Shown here in pieces: positions 27,561 through 35,617 of a DNA stretch of 64,000 nt. The translations under genes and the position numbers were made by a program. How positions within the stretch are numbered: the stretch's first letter is position 1; every line of letters starts with the position of its first letter. Under the pieces are notes generated by a model. It was not told where the DNA came from. It worked only from the letters and a program-made list of their open reading frames with translations, and ran no database searches. The DNA is from Krasilnikovia cinnamomea. GTDB lineage: Bacteria > Actinomycetota > Actinomycetes > Mycobacteriales > Micromonosporaceae. The DNA is taken from NCBI RefSeq assembly GCF_004217545.1, contig NZ_SHKY01000001.1:4340001-4404000 (forward strand), given 5' to 3'.

Positions 27561-29660
27561 TCATCCGTGGTCAGGTGCTCCCGGAGGCGTGTCGTCTGCG
27601 GTGGCAGACCCGCCCGGCTGATCTGCGGCCTGTGGTGCTTCCTCGGCGGTGGTAGCGGGCGGGGAAGCAGTTTCGTCGTCGGCGCCAGACGTGGCAGCAC
27701 CGTCGTCCGCCGGGCCCTTCTCGTCCGCTGGACGCTTGTCGTCTGCTCGACGCTTCTCGTCCACCGTCGTCGAACGGCGCTGGGCGTCGGTGTCCGGCTC
27801 CGGTTCGGCGGTGGCGCTGGACTGCTTCCCCTCGGCCGCTGTCGAAGGGGTGACTGGCTTGTCACCAGCGTCGTTGCCAGCCGGGGCCGGGGCCGGGGCC
27901 GGGGCCGGGGCCGGGGCGGGCTGGGCGGGCTGGGCGGCTTTGGTCCCGGTGTCGCGGGCGACCGCCTTCTTGGCGCCCTGGACCGAAATGACCTGCGTTT
28001 TCTCGCCGGTCAGCGGGTATACGAGCGCGGCCCGGGTCTGGATCACCTGGGTTCGCTCACCGGGGTCGCGAGCGATGACCTGGGTCTTCTCGCCGACCTC
28101 CCGGCTGCGCATCGACTCCGCGTGGGCGGTCAGGTCGTCCGTTGCCTCGTCGGCAGCCGGTTTCCTGGCCGTGGCGTCGGTGGCACCGGGCAGCCGCAGG
28201 ACGTGCGTCTTCTCCTCACCGTCCGCATCGGAGACCGACTCGGCCGTCGTGGACTCCGCCTTTTCAGGTTTGTCGGCCACCGGTTTGCCGGTCTCGGCGG
28301 CGATGACGGTGGTGGTTGGCTCGTCGCCGGTCGTTGCGATGAGGGTCGTTGTGGGCTCGTTGCCCGCTGCGGCGATGAGGGTCGTTGTGGGCTCGTCGGC
28401 CGTGCCGGTGCCGGTGCCGGTGCCGGAGGCCAGGGGAGCCGACTGGGTGTCGGCTGCCTCGGCCGTCGGCTCGTCGGTGCCTGCCTCCGCCGTTGGCTGG
28501 TCAACGATGACATCCGCGGTTGGCTCGTCGGTGGCCGCGACATGCGTGGCCGTCGTCGCCGAGGTCGACGACGCGGTCGGCGGTTCGGAGGTAAGAGCAG
28601 CGGTGGGTTCCTCCGAAGCCACGACGGTGGTCGGTTCGTCCGAAGCCACGACCGTGGTCGGTTCGTCCGAAGCGACGACGGTGGTCGGTTCGTCCGAAGC
28701 GACGACGGTGGTCGGTTCGTCGGCTGCGATGACCGTCGTCGGCTCGTCACCGTTCGCCAGGGCGGCCGACGCCGCCGCGAGTTCGCCGCTCCCGACAGCC
28801 AGCACGGTGGTCGGTTCGTCCCCGTCCGTCAGGTCGGCAGACGGCAGCGCGGCCGGGGCCGAACCGGTTCCGACGGTCAGCACCGTTGTCGGCTCGTCCC
28901 CGGGCGCCACCACGAGCACAGTCGTCGTGTCCGGGGGCGGGCTCGTCGCCAGGATCGTGGTGGTGTCCGCTGGCGGGCCGGACGGCAGGATCGTGGTGGT
29001 GTCCGCTGGCGGGGCGGACGGCAGGATCGTGGTCGTGTCGGCAGGCGGGGCGGGGATCGGGCCCGGCGGCTGGCTGGACGGCAGCGGCGCCGTGGTCGCC
29101 ACGGAGCCGCCCACGCGCAGCACGGTCGTCGTGTCCGGGGGCAGCCCGGCCGCCGAGGTCGGCAGGATCGTGGTGTGCACCGCCGCGAGGGGCGTTCCGG
29201 TAGGTGTGGCGGACCCTCGGGCCCGGCCCAGCGTGCCGATGATCGGTAGCTGCAGCGGCTCGTACCGGGCCCAGCGGCGGGCGCTCAGCGCGGTGCACAG
29301 CAGCGGCACACCGAGCAGCGCGGCCAGGCCGTAGCCCGGCAGGCTCAGGTCGAAGCCCTTCCTCGCCAGCTCGGGCGGCCATGCTCCGGCGTACGCGGCG
29401 GGCGCCACGAGCGCCCAGCTGCTGACGGCCGTGTAGACCAGGCCGGACGCTGCGGGGCCGGACGGGGAGATGGGAGCGAACAGCAGGATTGCGTACGCCG
29501 TGCCGGCCAGCAGCAGCACGAGCAGTCCTGTGACGGACTCCACGCTGCTGCCGCCGTCGCGCGCCCGGCTGGTGAGCGCGCCCGTGAACCCCACGCCGCA
29601 GAGGATCCACACGGCGGGGGCCAGCACGAGGGCGTACAGAATCGACCTGAGGTGTCGCAA
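27561..29660 (-). CDS. Membrane protein with long Thr-repeat cytoplasmic tail
   Basis: A 699-residue protein. Four membrane spans lie in residues 1-135 (ILYALVLAPAVWILCGVGF, LLVLLLAGTAYAILLFA, LVYTAVSSWALVAPAAYAG, GLAALLGVPLLCTAL), which would put both ends in the cytoplasm. From about 150 the tail is a series of Thr motifs: PPADTTTILP several times, EPTTVL/EPTTVI, four DEPTTVVAS in a row, EPTTTLIA, then GEKTQVI, GERTQVI and EKTHVL. An Ala-Pro repeat and an acidic C-terminus follow. TTG at 29660 is chosen because GGGAGA lies upstream and the first span starts there. The motifs look like Ser/Thr-kinase and FHA-binding sites; that is inference. Not recognised as a named family. Confidence 0.72.
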   Translation of the reverse strand: MRHLRSILYALVLAPAVWILCGVGFTGALTSRARDGGSSVESVTGLLVLLLAGTAYAILLFAPISPSGPAASGLVYTAVSSWALVAPAAYAGAWPPELARKGFDLSLPGYGLAALLGVPLLCTALSARRWARYEPLQLPIIGTLGRARGSATPTGTPLAAVHTTILPTSAAGLPPDTTTVLRVGGSVATTAPLPSSQPPGPIPAPPADTTTILPSAPPADTTTILPSGPPADTTTILATSPPPDTTTVLVVAPGDEPTTVLTVGTGSAPAALPSADLTDGDEPTTVLAVGSGELAAASAALANGDEPTTVIAADEPTTVVASDEPTTVVASDEPTTVVASDEPTTVVASEEPTAALTSEPPTASSTSATTATHVAATDEPTADVIVDQPTAEAGTDEPTAEAADTQSAPLASGTGTGTGTADEPTTTLIAAAGNEPTTTLIATTGDEPTTTVIAAETGKPVADKPEKAESTTAESVSDADGEEKTHVLRLPGATDATARKPAADEATDDLTAHAESMRSREVGEKTQVIARDPGERTQVIQTRAALVYPLTGEKTQVISVQGAKKAVARDTGTKAAQPAQPAPAPAPAPAPAPAGNDAGDKPVTPSTAAEGKQSSATAEPEPDTDAQRRSTTVDEKRRADDKRPADEKGPADDGAATSGADDETASPPATTAEEAPQAADQPGGSATADDTPPGAPDHG
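27883..27918. repeat. GGGGCC hexanucleotide repeat
   Basis: Five perfect GGGGCC units followed by GGGGCG, within the Thr-repeat protein gene, coding for an alternating Ala-Pro stretch on the minus strand. The unit is six bases, so copy change keeps the frame. The plus strand is a strong G-quadruplex candidate. Confidence 0.8.
28600..28721. repeat. 27-bp tandem repeats coding DEPTTVVAS
   Basis: On the plus strand the unit ACGGTGGTCGGTTCGTCCGA plus GC(C/G)ACG recurs four times with a 27-bp period and few differences, coding on the minus strand for the nine-residue repeat DEPTTVVAS. Looser copies flank the array on both sides. Confidence 0.7.
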
Positions 29661-29744
29661 GTTTTCTCTCCCGCTGTTTTCGCTGCCCGGCAGGCTACCC
29701 GGGCCCCGCCAGGAGTGCCGATACGCCGCCGTAACGTGTGGTTC

Positions 29745-30257
29745 ATGACCGACAAGCTGGACCCCCGGCCGACCGCGCACTCGCGCGTCACCCTCAGCCG
29801 GATCATGACCGCGCTCGACGTCAACCTGTACGGCACGGTGCACGGCGGCGTGCTGGTGAAGTTCGCCGACGACGTGGCGGGCGCGGCGGCGGCACGGCAC
29901 AGCGGCGGCACGGCGGTGACCGCCTCGATGGACGAGATCATCTTCCTGGAGCCGGTACGGGTCGGTGACCTGGTGCACGCCTCCGCACAGGTGAACTGGA
30001 CCGGCGCCACCTCCATGGAGGTCGGCGTACGGCTGACCGCGGAGCGCTGGGACACCGCCGGCGGCGATCCGCTGACCGTGGCGACGGCGTACCTGGTGTT
30101 CGTGGGGATCGACGTGGCGGGCAATCCGCGGCCGGTTCCCGCGGTGCGGCCGGACGACCCCGAGAACGAGCGCCGGTTCCGGGAGGCGCTGATCCGGCGC
30201 GAGCACCGGTTGGCCCGCCGGGCCGCCATCCAACGCGCACGGGCCGATCATGGGTGA
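29745..30257 (+). CDS. Acyl-CoA thioesterase (hotdog fold)
   Basis: A 170-residue protein of the YciA/BFIT-like acyl-CoA thioesterase group. It has the hotdog central-helix block NLYGTVHGGVLVKFADDVAG (residues 27-46) with the conserved HGG and Asp, then SMDEIIFLEPVRVGDLVHA. The C-terminus is an arginine-rich helix (RFREALIRREHRLARRAA). ATG 29745 faces the Thr-rich protein gene; 84 bases separate the two divergent starts. Chain preference is unknown. Confidence 0.87.
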   Translation: MTDKLDPRPTAHSRVTLSRIMTALDVNLYGTVHGGVLVKFADDVAGAAAARHSGGTAVTASMDEIIFLEPVRVGDLVHASAQVNWTGATSMEVGVRLTAERWDTAGGDPLTVATAYLVFVGIDVAGNPRPVPAVRPDDPENERRFREALIRREHRLARRAAIQRARADHG

Positions 30258-30330
30258 TTTCCACAGGGGTTCCGGCGCCGACCTGAATCATGATTAAGTC
30301 GGAGGGCCTGCGGGTTCGGTAGTCCCGTGG

Positions 30331-30375
30331 GGAGCTGTGACGGGCGGGGCTGTGACGGGCGGGGCTGTGACGGGC
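30331..30375. repeat. Three 15-bp tandem repeats before acetoacetyl-CoA synthetase
   Basis: Three copies of GG(A/G)GCTGTGACGGGC at 30331, 30346 and 30361. Each carries an SD-like G-run and a GTG that is out of frame with the gene. The following sequence GGAGAGCTGTGGTGACTGGC, at the true start, is a diverged version. Confidence 0.7.
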
Positions 30376-30386
30376 GGAGAGCTGTG

Positions 30387-32342
30387 GTGACTGGCAGGGT
30401 GCTGTGGACGCCGCCGGCGGATGTGCGGGAGACCTCCCGGATGGGCCGGTATCTGACGTGGCTGCGCGCGGAGCGCGGAGTGCAGGCGGACGACTACGCC
30501 GCGTTGTGGCAGTGGTCGGTCACGGATCTGCCCGCCTTCTGGCGCTCGATCTGGGACTACTTCGAGGTCATCGCGCACACCGAGCCCACCGCCACGCTGC
30601 CCGACCAGACGATGCCGGGCGCGCCCTGGTTCCCGGGCGCCACCCTCAACTGGGCGGAGCACGTGCTGCGCCAGCCCGGCCTGGGTGACGACGACCCGGT
30701 CGTGCTGGCGTATTCGCAGTCCCGCGACCCGATCACGCTGACCGCCGCGCAGCTGCGCGAGCAGGTCCGGCGGGTGGCGGCGGGGCTGCGCCGGCTCGGC
30801 GTCGGGCCGGGCGACCGGGTCGCGGCGTACGCGCCGAACATCCCGGAGACGTACGTGCTGCTGCTGGCCACGGCCAGCCTGGGGGCCATCTTCTCGTCCT
30901 GCGCGCCCGAGTTCGGCACCCGCAGCGTCACCGACCGCTGGACCCAGATCGAGCCGAAGGTGCTCGTCGCGGTCGACGGCTACCAGTACGGCGACAAGGC
31001 GATCGACCGGCGCGAGGAGGTGGCCGGGATCCGGGCGGCCCTGCCCAGCGTCGAGCACCTGGTGAGCATCGGCTACCTGCACGGCGGCGGCGACTGGGCG
31101 CAGCTGGCCGCCGAGACGGACGAGCCGCTCACGTTCGCGGCGGTGCCGTTCGCGCACCCGCTGTACGTGCTCTACTCCTCGGGCACCACCGGGCTGCCGA
31201 AGCCGATCGTGCACGGCCACGGCGGCATCCTGCTGGAACACCTGAAGATGCTCGCCCTGCACCACGACCTCGGCCCGGCGGACCGGTTCTTCTGGTTCAC
31301 CACGACCGGCTGGATGATGTGGAACTTCCTGGTCTCCGGCCCGGCGGTGGGCGCGGCGATCGTGATGTTCGACGGCAACCCGGGCTGGCCGGGGCTCGAC
31401 GGCCTGTGGCGCCTGGCCGAGGAGGCCGGGGTCACCTACTTCGGCACCTCCGCGCCGTACCTGCTGGCCTGCCGCAAGGCGGGGCTGGTGCCGCGTGAGG
31501 TGGCGAACCTGCGGCTGCGTGGGCTCGGCTCGACCGGCGCCCCGCTGCCCCCCGAGGGCTACGCCTGGGTGTACGAGGCGGTCGGCGCGGATCTGCAGCT
31601 GCACTCGATTTCCGGCGGCACGGACGTGTGCACCGGGTTCGTGGGCGGCGCCCCGCTGCTGCCGGTGGTCGAGGGCGTCATCTCGTGCCGGTGCCTGGGG
31701 GCGAAGGTGGAGGCGTACGACCCGGCGGGCAACCCGGTGGTCGGCGAGCTGGGCGAGCTGGTCGTGAGCGCGCCGATGCCGAGCATGCCGGTCGGGTTCT
31801 GGAACGACCCGGACGGCACGCGGTACCGGGAGGCGTACTTCGACGTGTTCCCCGGGGTCTGGCGGCACGGCGACTGGATCACGATCGCCGAGGACGGCAC
31901 CTGCGTGATCACGGGCCGCTCCGACGCGACGCTGAACCGTGGCGGGGTCCGGCTCGGCACCAGCGAGTTCTACTCCGTCGTCGAGGGACTGCCGGAGGTG
32001 GTCGACTCGGTCGTCGTGCACCTGGAGCGGGCGGGCGACCCGAACGGCGAGCTGCTGCTGTTCGTGGTGCTGGCCGACGGCGTCGAGCTGGACGAGGCGA
32101 TGCGTGGCCGCATCCGCGGCGAGCTGCGCAAGTCCCTGTCCCCCCGGCACGTCCCGGACGAGATTCACCAGGTACGCGCGGTGCCGCGCACCCTGTCGGC
32201 CAAGAAGCTGGAGGTCCCGGTCAAACGCATCCTGACCGGCACGCCGGTGGAGTCGGCCGCAGCCAAGGGCGCCCTGGTCAACCCGGAGTCCCTGGAGGCC
32301 TTCGCCCAGCTGGCCAAGGACCGGGGCGTCACCGCCGACTGA
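30387..32342 (+). CDS. Acetoacetyl-CoA synthetase
   Basis: A 651-residue ANL-superfamily ligase that activates acetoacetate with ATP and CoA. Motifs: YSSGTTGLPKPIVHGHGG (ATP loop), WFTTTGWMMWN and SISGGTDVCTGF, which together are typical of acetoacetyl-CoA rather than acetyl-CoA synthetases; the hinge TGRSDATLNRGGVRLG and the adenylation lysine in AKKLEVPVKRIL near the end. The start is set at GTG 30387, with GGAG 8 nt upstream; GTG 30384 or a read-in through the upstream repeats would lengthen it. It sits between a thioesterase and a TIGR03089 protein. Confidence 0.9.
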   Translation: MTGRVLWTPPADVRETSRMGRYLTWLRAERGVQADDYAALWQWSVTDLPAFWRSIWDYFEVIAHTEPTATLPDQTMPGAPWFPGATLNWAEHVLRQPGLGDDDPVVLAYSQSRDPITLTAAQLREQVRRVAAGLRRLGVGPGDRVAAYAPNIPETYVLLLATASLGAIFSSCAPEFGTRSVTDRWTQIEPKVLVAVDGYQYGDKAIDRREEVAGIRAALPSVEHLVSIGYLHGGGDWAQLAAETDEPLTFAAVPFAHPLYVLYSSGTTGLPKPIVHGHGGILLEHLKMLALHHDLGPADRFFWFTTTGWMMWNFLVSGPAVGAAIVMFDGNPGWPGLDGLWRLAEEAGVTYFGTSAPYLLACRKAGLVPREVANLRLRGLGSTGAPLPPEGYAWVYEAVGADLQLHSISGGTDVCTGFVGGAPLLPVVEGVISCRCLGAKVEAYDPAGNPVVGELGELVVSAPMPSMPVGFWNDPDGTRYREAYFDVFPGVWRHGDWITIAEDGTCVITGRSDATLNRGGVRLGTSEFYSVVEGLPEVVDSVVVHLERAGDPNGELLLFVVLADGVELDEAMRGRIRGELRKSLSPRHVPDEIHQVRAVPRTLSAKKLEVPVKRILTGTPVESAAAKGALVNPESLEAFAQLAKDRGVTAD

Positions 32343-32361
32343 TCCCACGCCGGGCCGGGAT

Positions 32362-33081
32362 TCAGCCGAGTGTGCGGGTGACCTTCTCGCTGTCGGCTCG
32401 GCCCGCCAGCCGCGCCGGGTCGAGGTGGGCACACAGGACCACGGACGCGCCCGCCAGCAGCGGGGCCAGCAGCCAGTCGACCGGGTCGGGGTGGGCGGCC
32501 GCGTCGATCAGCACCCGGTCGCCCGGGCCGACGCCCAGCTCGGCGGCGCGCCGCGCGGCGGCCGCGCAGGCCCCGGCGTGGTCACGCTCGCCCAGCGCGG
32601 CATCGGCGGGGCGCACGGGCTGGACGGGCGCGAACTGGTCGCCGTGCTGGCGTACCTCGGTGACGTAGTCGGCGAATCCGCCGGGCAGCTCGCGCAGCGG
32701 CATGGCCAGGGGAAGCAGCCCGGTCGCGTACCGCTCGTCGGCGGGCCAGGCGGCGGCCTCGGCGGCCCGTCCGGGCGTCGTGAAGAGGACCTCCACCGGG
32801 CGTGGCGCCTCCGGCGCGACCACGGCCACCCCCGCCGACCAGCAGCCGAGCAGGACGGCCGCGGCCTGCCAGTGCGGCGGCAGCAGCACGGCGGCGGTGT
32901 CGCCGGGAGCGGACCCTAGGCCGTCGCGGAGCAGGTTGGCGGTCTTGGCGACCCAGTTCTCCAGGGTGGCGCCGGACAGCTCGGCCCGGTCACCGGTGGC
33001 GTCGTCGTAGAACGTCAGCAGGGGCACCGTCGGATCGCGCCGGACCGCGGCGGCGAACGCCGCGGGGATCGTGGTTTCCAT
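32362..33081 (-). CDS. TIGR03089 family protein (AMP-ligase-like fragment fold)
   Basis: A 239-residue protein of the actinobacterial TIGR03089 family, whose sequence resembles a piece of AMP-binding ligases (LTFYDDATGDRAELSGATLENWVAKTAN, then GDTAAVLLPPHWQAAAVLLGCWSAGVAV). No ATP-loop or adenylation lysine is seen, so catalysis is doubtful. ATG 33081 has GGGG 3-6 nt upstream. In other actinobacteria the family gene lies beside cell-envelope glycosyltransferase genes, as here. It converges on the acetoacetyl-CoA synthetase with 19 nt between stops. Confidence 0.8.
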   Translation of the reverse strand: METTIPAAFAAAVRRDPTVPLLTFYDDATGDRAELSGATLENWVAKTANLLRDGLGSAPGDTAAVLLPPHWQAAAVLLGCWSAGVAVVAPEAPRPVEVLFTTPGRAAEAAAWPADERYATGLLPLAMPLRELPGGFADYVTEVRQHGDQFAPVQPVRPADAALGERDHAGACAAAARRAAELGVGPGDRVLIDAAAHPDPVDWLLAPLLAGASVVLCAHLDPARLAGRADSEKVTRTLG

Positions 33082-33317
33082 CGACCCCGACAATACTGGC
33101 GTGACTGTGCGTAGCGGTCTGGTCTCGTCGTGACGGATCCGCAGGAGGTGCCCCGTCCGGCCCGGCGGGACCGGCGGGCGGCCCCGTCCCGGCGCGGCGG
33201 GATGAGCGTGGTATTGCGGCAAACCGGGTAACACAGCGGTGTCGTGGGCACCCGGGCGGTGCGGGCGCGGCGTAGGCTTGCCAGTGGCCAGGCCCACACC
33301 CCCCAAGGAGTCGCCTC

Positions 33318-34466
33318 GTGACCGCCGGTCGCCCGCCCCGAGTCCTCGTCGACGCCACGAGCGTCCCCGCCGACCGCGGAGGTGTGGGCAGGTACGTCGA
33401 CGGGCTGCTCGGTGCCCTCGGCGCCATGGGTACGGATCGCGTCGACCTGGCCGTCGTTGCGCAGCGTACGGATGCGGAGCGTTACACCCGCATGCTCGGC
33501 GACGCCGAAGTCATCGCCGGTCCGTCCGCCGTGGCGCACCGCCCGGCCCGGCTGGCCTGGGAGCAGACCGGGCTGCCGCTGCTGGCCCAGCAGGTCGGCG
33601 CGCAGGTCCTGCACGCGCCGTTCTACACCTGCCCGCTGCGGGCCGGCTGCCCGGTGACCGTGACCGTGCACGACGCGACGTTCTTCACCGAGCCGGAGCA
33701 CTACGACAACACCCGGCGGACGTTCTTTCGCAGCGCGATCAAGACGTCGTTGCGCCGCGCCGCCCGGGTGATCGTGCCGAGCAAGGCCACCCGCGACGAA
33801 CTGATCCGGCTGCTCGACGCCGACCCCACCAAGATCGACGTGGCGTACCACGGTGTCGATTCGGCCGCGTTCCACGCGCCGACCGACGAGGAGAAGGCCC
33901 GGGTCCGGGCGCGGCTGGGGCTCGGCGACTCGGCGTACGTGGCCTTCCTGGGCGCCAAGGAGCCGCGCAAGAACGTACCCAACCTGATCCGGGGTTGGGC
34001 CCGCGCGGTGGCCGACTGGCCGCGCCCGCCCGCCCTGGTCATCGCGGGCGGCCAGGGGCACGACGACGACATCGACCGGGCGGTCGCCGAGGTGCCCTCC
34101 CACCTGCGGCTGCTGCGGCCGGGCTACCTGCGCTACACCGACCTGCCGGGCTTCCTGGGCGGCGCCGCCGTGGCCTGCTACCCGTCGTTCGGCGAGGGCT
34201 TCGGGCTGCCGATCCTGGAGGCGATGGCGTGCGCCACGCCCGTGCTGACCACCCCCCGGCTGTCGCTGCCGGAGGTGGGCGGGGACGCGGTCGCGTACAC
34301 CACCGAGGATCCGGACCGGATCGCCGAGGACCTGGCGAACCTGCTCCACGACGAGCCGCGCCGGCTCACGCTGGCCAAGGCCGGATTCGACCGGGCCAAG
34401 GAGTTCACCTGGGCCTCCAGCGCCGAGGTGCACGTCAATGCGTGGCTCAGAGTCGCGGCCGGGTGA
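33318..34466 (+). CDS. Glycosyltransferase, GT4-like
   Basis: A 382-residue GT-B fold enzyme. The N-terminal half has the acceptor-side motif GGVGRYVDGLLGAL and VTVHDATFF; the C-terminal half has GAKEPRKNVPNLIRGWA and the donor-nucleotide site YPSFGEGFGLPILEAMACATPVL with the E-x7-E pattern. The donor is probably GDP-mannose or another NDP-hexose, given manC 35 nt downstream; this is context inference. GTG 33318 has AAGGAG 7 nt upstream. The 236 bases before it are the promoter region shared with the divergent TIGR03089 gene. Confidence 0.88.
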   Translation: MTAGRPPRVLVDATSVPADRGGVGRYVDGLLGALGAMGTDRVDLAVVAQRTDAERYTRMLGDAEVIAGPSAVAHRPARLAWEQTGLPLLAQQVGAQVLHAPFYTCPLRAGCPVTVTVHDATFFTEPEHYDNTRRTFFRSAIKTSLRRAARVIVPSKATRDELIRLLDADPTKIDVAYHGVDSAAFHAPTDEEKARVRARLGLGDSAYVAFLGAKEPRKNVPNLIRGWARAVADWPRPPALVIAGGQGHDDDIDRAVAEVPSHLRLLRPGYLRYTDLPGFLGGAAVACYPSFGEGFGLPILEAMACATPVLTTPRLSLPEVGGDAVAYTTEDPDRIAEDLANLLHDEPRRLTLAKAGFDRAKEFTWASSAEVHVNAWLRVAAG

Positions 34467-34501
34467 GGGTGGCGTGCCTCACATCGTTACACTGCGTGCA
34501 C

Positions 34502-35617
34502 ATGACTGACGAGCAGGGCGGCCTGTACGCCGTTATTCCCGCAGGTGGCAGTGGTACACGTCTATGGCCGCTGTCCCGCGCAGGTCACCCGAAGTTCCTG
34601 CACCCGCTGACGGGGACGGACGCGTCGCTGCTGCAGGCGACCGTGGACCGGCTCGCCCCGCTGAGCGATTCCGAGCACGTGTACGTGGTCACCGGCGTCG
34701 GGCATGCGGCCGCCGTCTCGCGGCAACTCGCCGACGTGCCGGAGGGCAACATCCTCGTCGAGCCGTCCCCGCGCGACTCCTGCGCCGCCATCGCGCTCGC
34801 CGCCGCGGTCATCGCCCGGCGCGACCCCGAGGCGATCATGGGTGCGTTCGCCGCCGACCACCTCATCGCGCACTCCGACCACTTCGTCGAGGTGATCCGG
34901 CACGCCATGGCCGGCGCCCGGCAGGGTCTGCTGATGACCCTCGGCATCACCCCCACCCGCCCCGAGACCGGGTACGGCTACCTGCAGTGCGGCGCCCCGG
35001 CCGGCGACGGCCCCGTGCTGGCGGTCGAGGAGTTCAAGGAGAAGCCGTCGTACGAGGTGGCCGAGGCGTACGTGAAGTCCGGCCGCTACCTGTGGAACGC
35101 GGGCATGTTCGTGTGGCGGGTGGACGCGTTCCTCGCCGAGCTGTCCCGGCAGCAGCCGCAACTGGCCGCCGGGGTCTCCCGGATCGCCCAGGCCTGGGAC
35201 ACCCCGGACCGCGAGGAGGTTCTCGGCGAGGTGTGGCCGACGCTGCCCCGGATCTCGGTGGACTACGCGGTGATGGAAGGCGCGGCCACGGCCGGGCGGG
35301 TCGGCACCGTACCCGGGGACTTCGGCTGGAACGACGTCGGTGACTTCCACACCCTCGGCGAGGTGCTGACCGCCGACTCGGCGGGCAACGTCGTCGTGGG
35401 CAACGACAGCGGCGCCAAGCCCGGGACCCTGCTGCGCGAGGCAGAGAATCTGGTCGTGGTGCCCAACTCCGGACGGCTGGTCGCCGCGCTCGGCGTCCGC
35501 GACCTGATCATCGTGGACACTCCCGACGCGGTGCTGGTCTGCCCGCGCGAACGCGCCCAGGAGGTCAAGTCCCTGGTCGACGAGCTCAAGGAAAAGGGCG
35601 AGCTGGGCTACATCTGA
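34502..35617 (+). CDS. manC: Mannose-1-phosphate guanylyltransferase
   Basis: A 371-residue nucleotidyltransferase making GDP-mannose from mannose-1-phosphate and GTP. The pyrophosphorylase signature AVIPAGGSGTRLWPLSR (residues 9-25) with HPKFLHPL is followed by FAADHLI, PTRPETGYGYL, VEEFKEKP and WNAGMFVWR. The isomerase cupin of bifunctional ManC proteins is absent. It matches the mycobacterial gene next to wbbL1 and fbiB. manB and manA further on complete the path from fructose-6-phosphate. Its 3' end overlaps the convergent cofE by 10 nt. Confidence 0.93.
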   Translation: MTDEQGGLYAVIPAGGSGTRLWPLSRAGHPKFLHPLTGTDASLLQATVDRLAPLSDSEHVYVVTGVGHAAAVSRQLADVPEGNILVEPSPRDSCAAIALAAAVIARRDPEAIMGAFAADHLIAHSDHFVEVIRHAMAGARQGLLMTLGITPTRPETGYGYLQCGAPAGDGPVLAVEEFKEKPSYEVAEAYVKSGRYLWNAGMFVWRVDAFLAELSRQQPQLAAGVSRIAQAWDTPDREEVLGEVWPTLPRISVDYAVMEGAATAGRVGTVPGDFGWNDVGDFHTLGEVLTADSAGNVVVGNDSGAKPGTLLREAENLVVVPNSGRLVAALGVRDLIIVDTPDAVLVCPRERAQEVKSLVDELKEKGELGYI

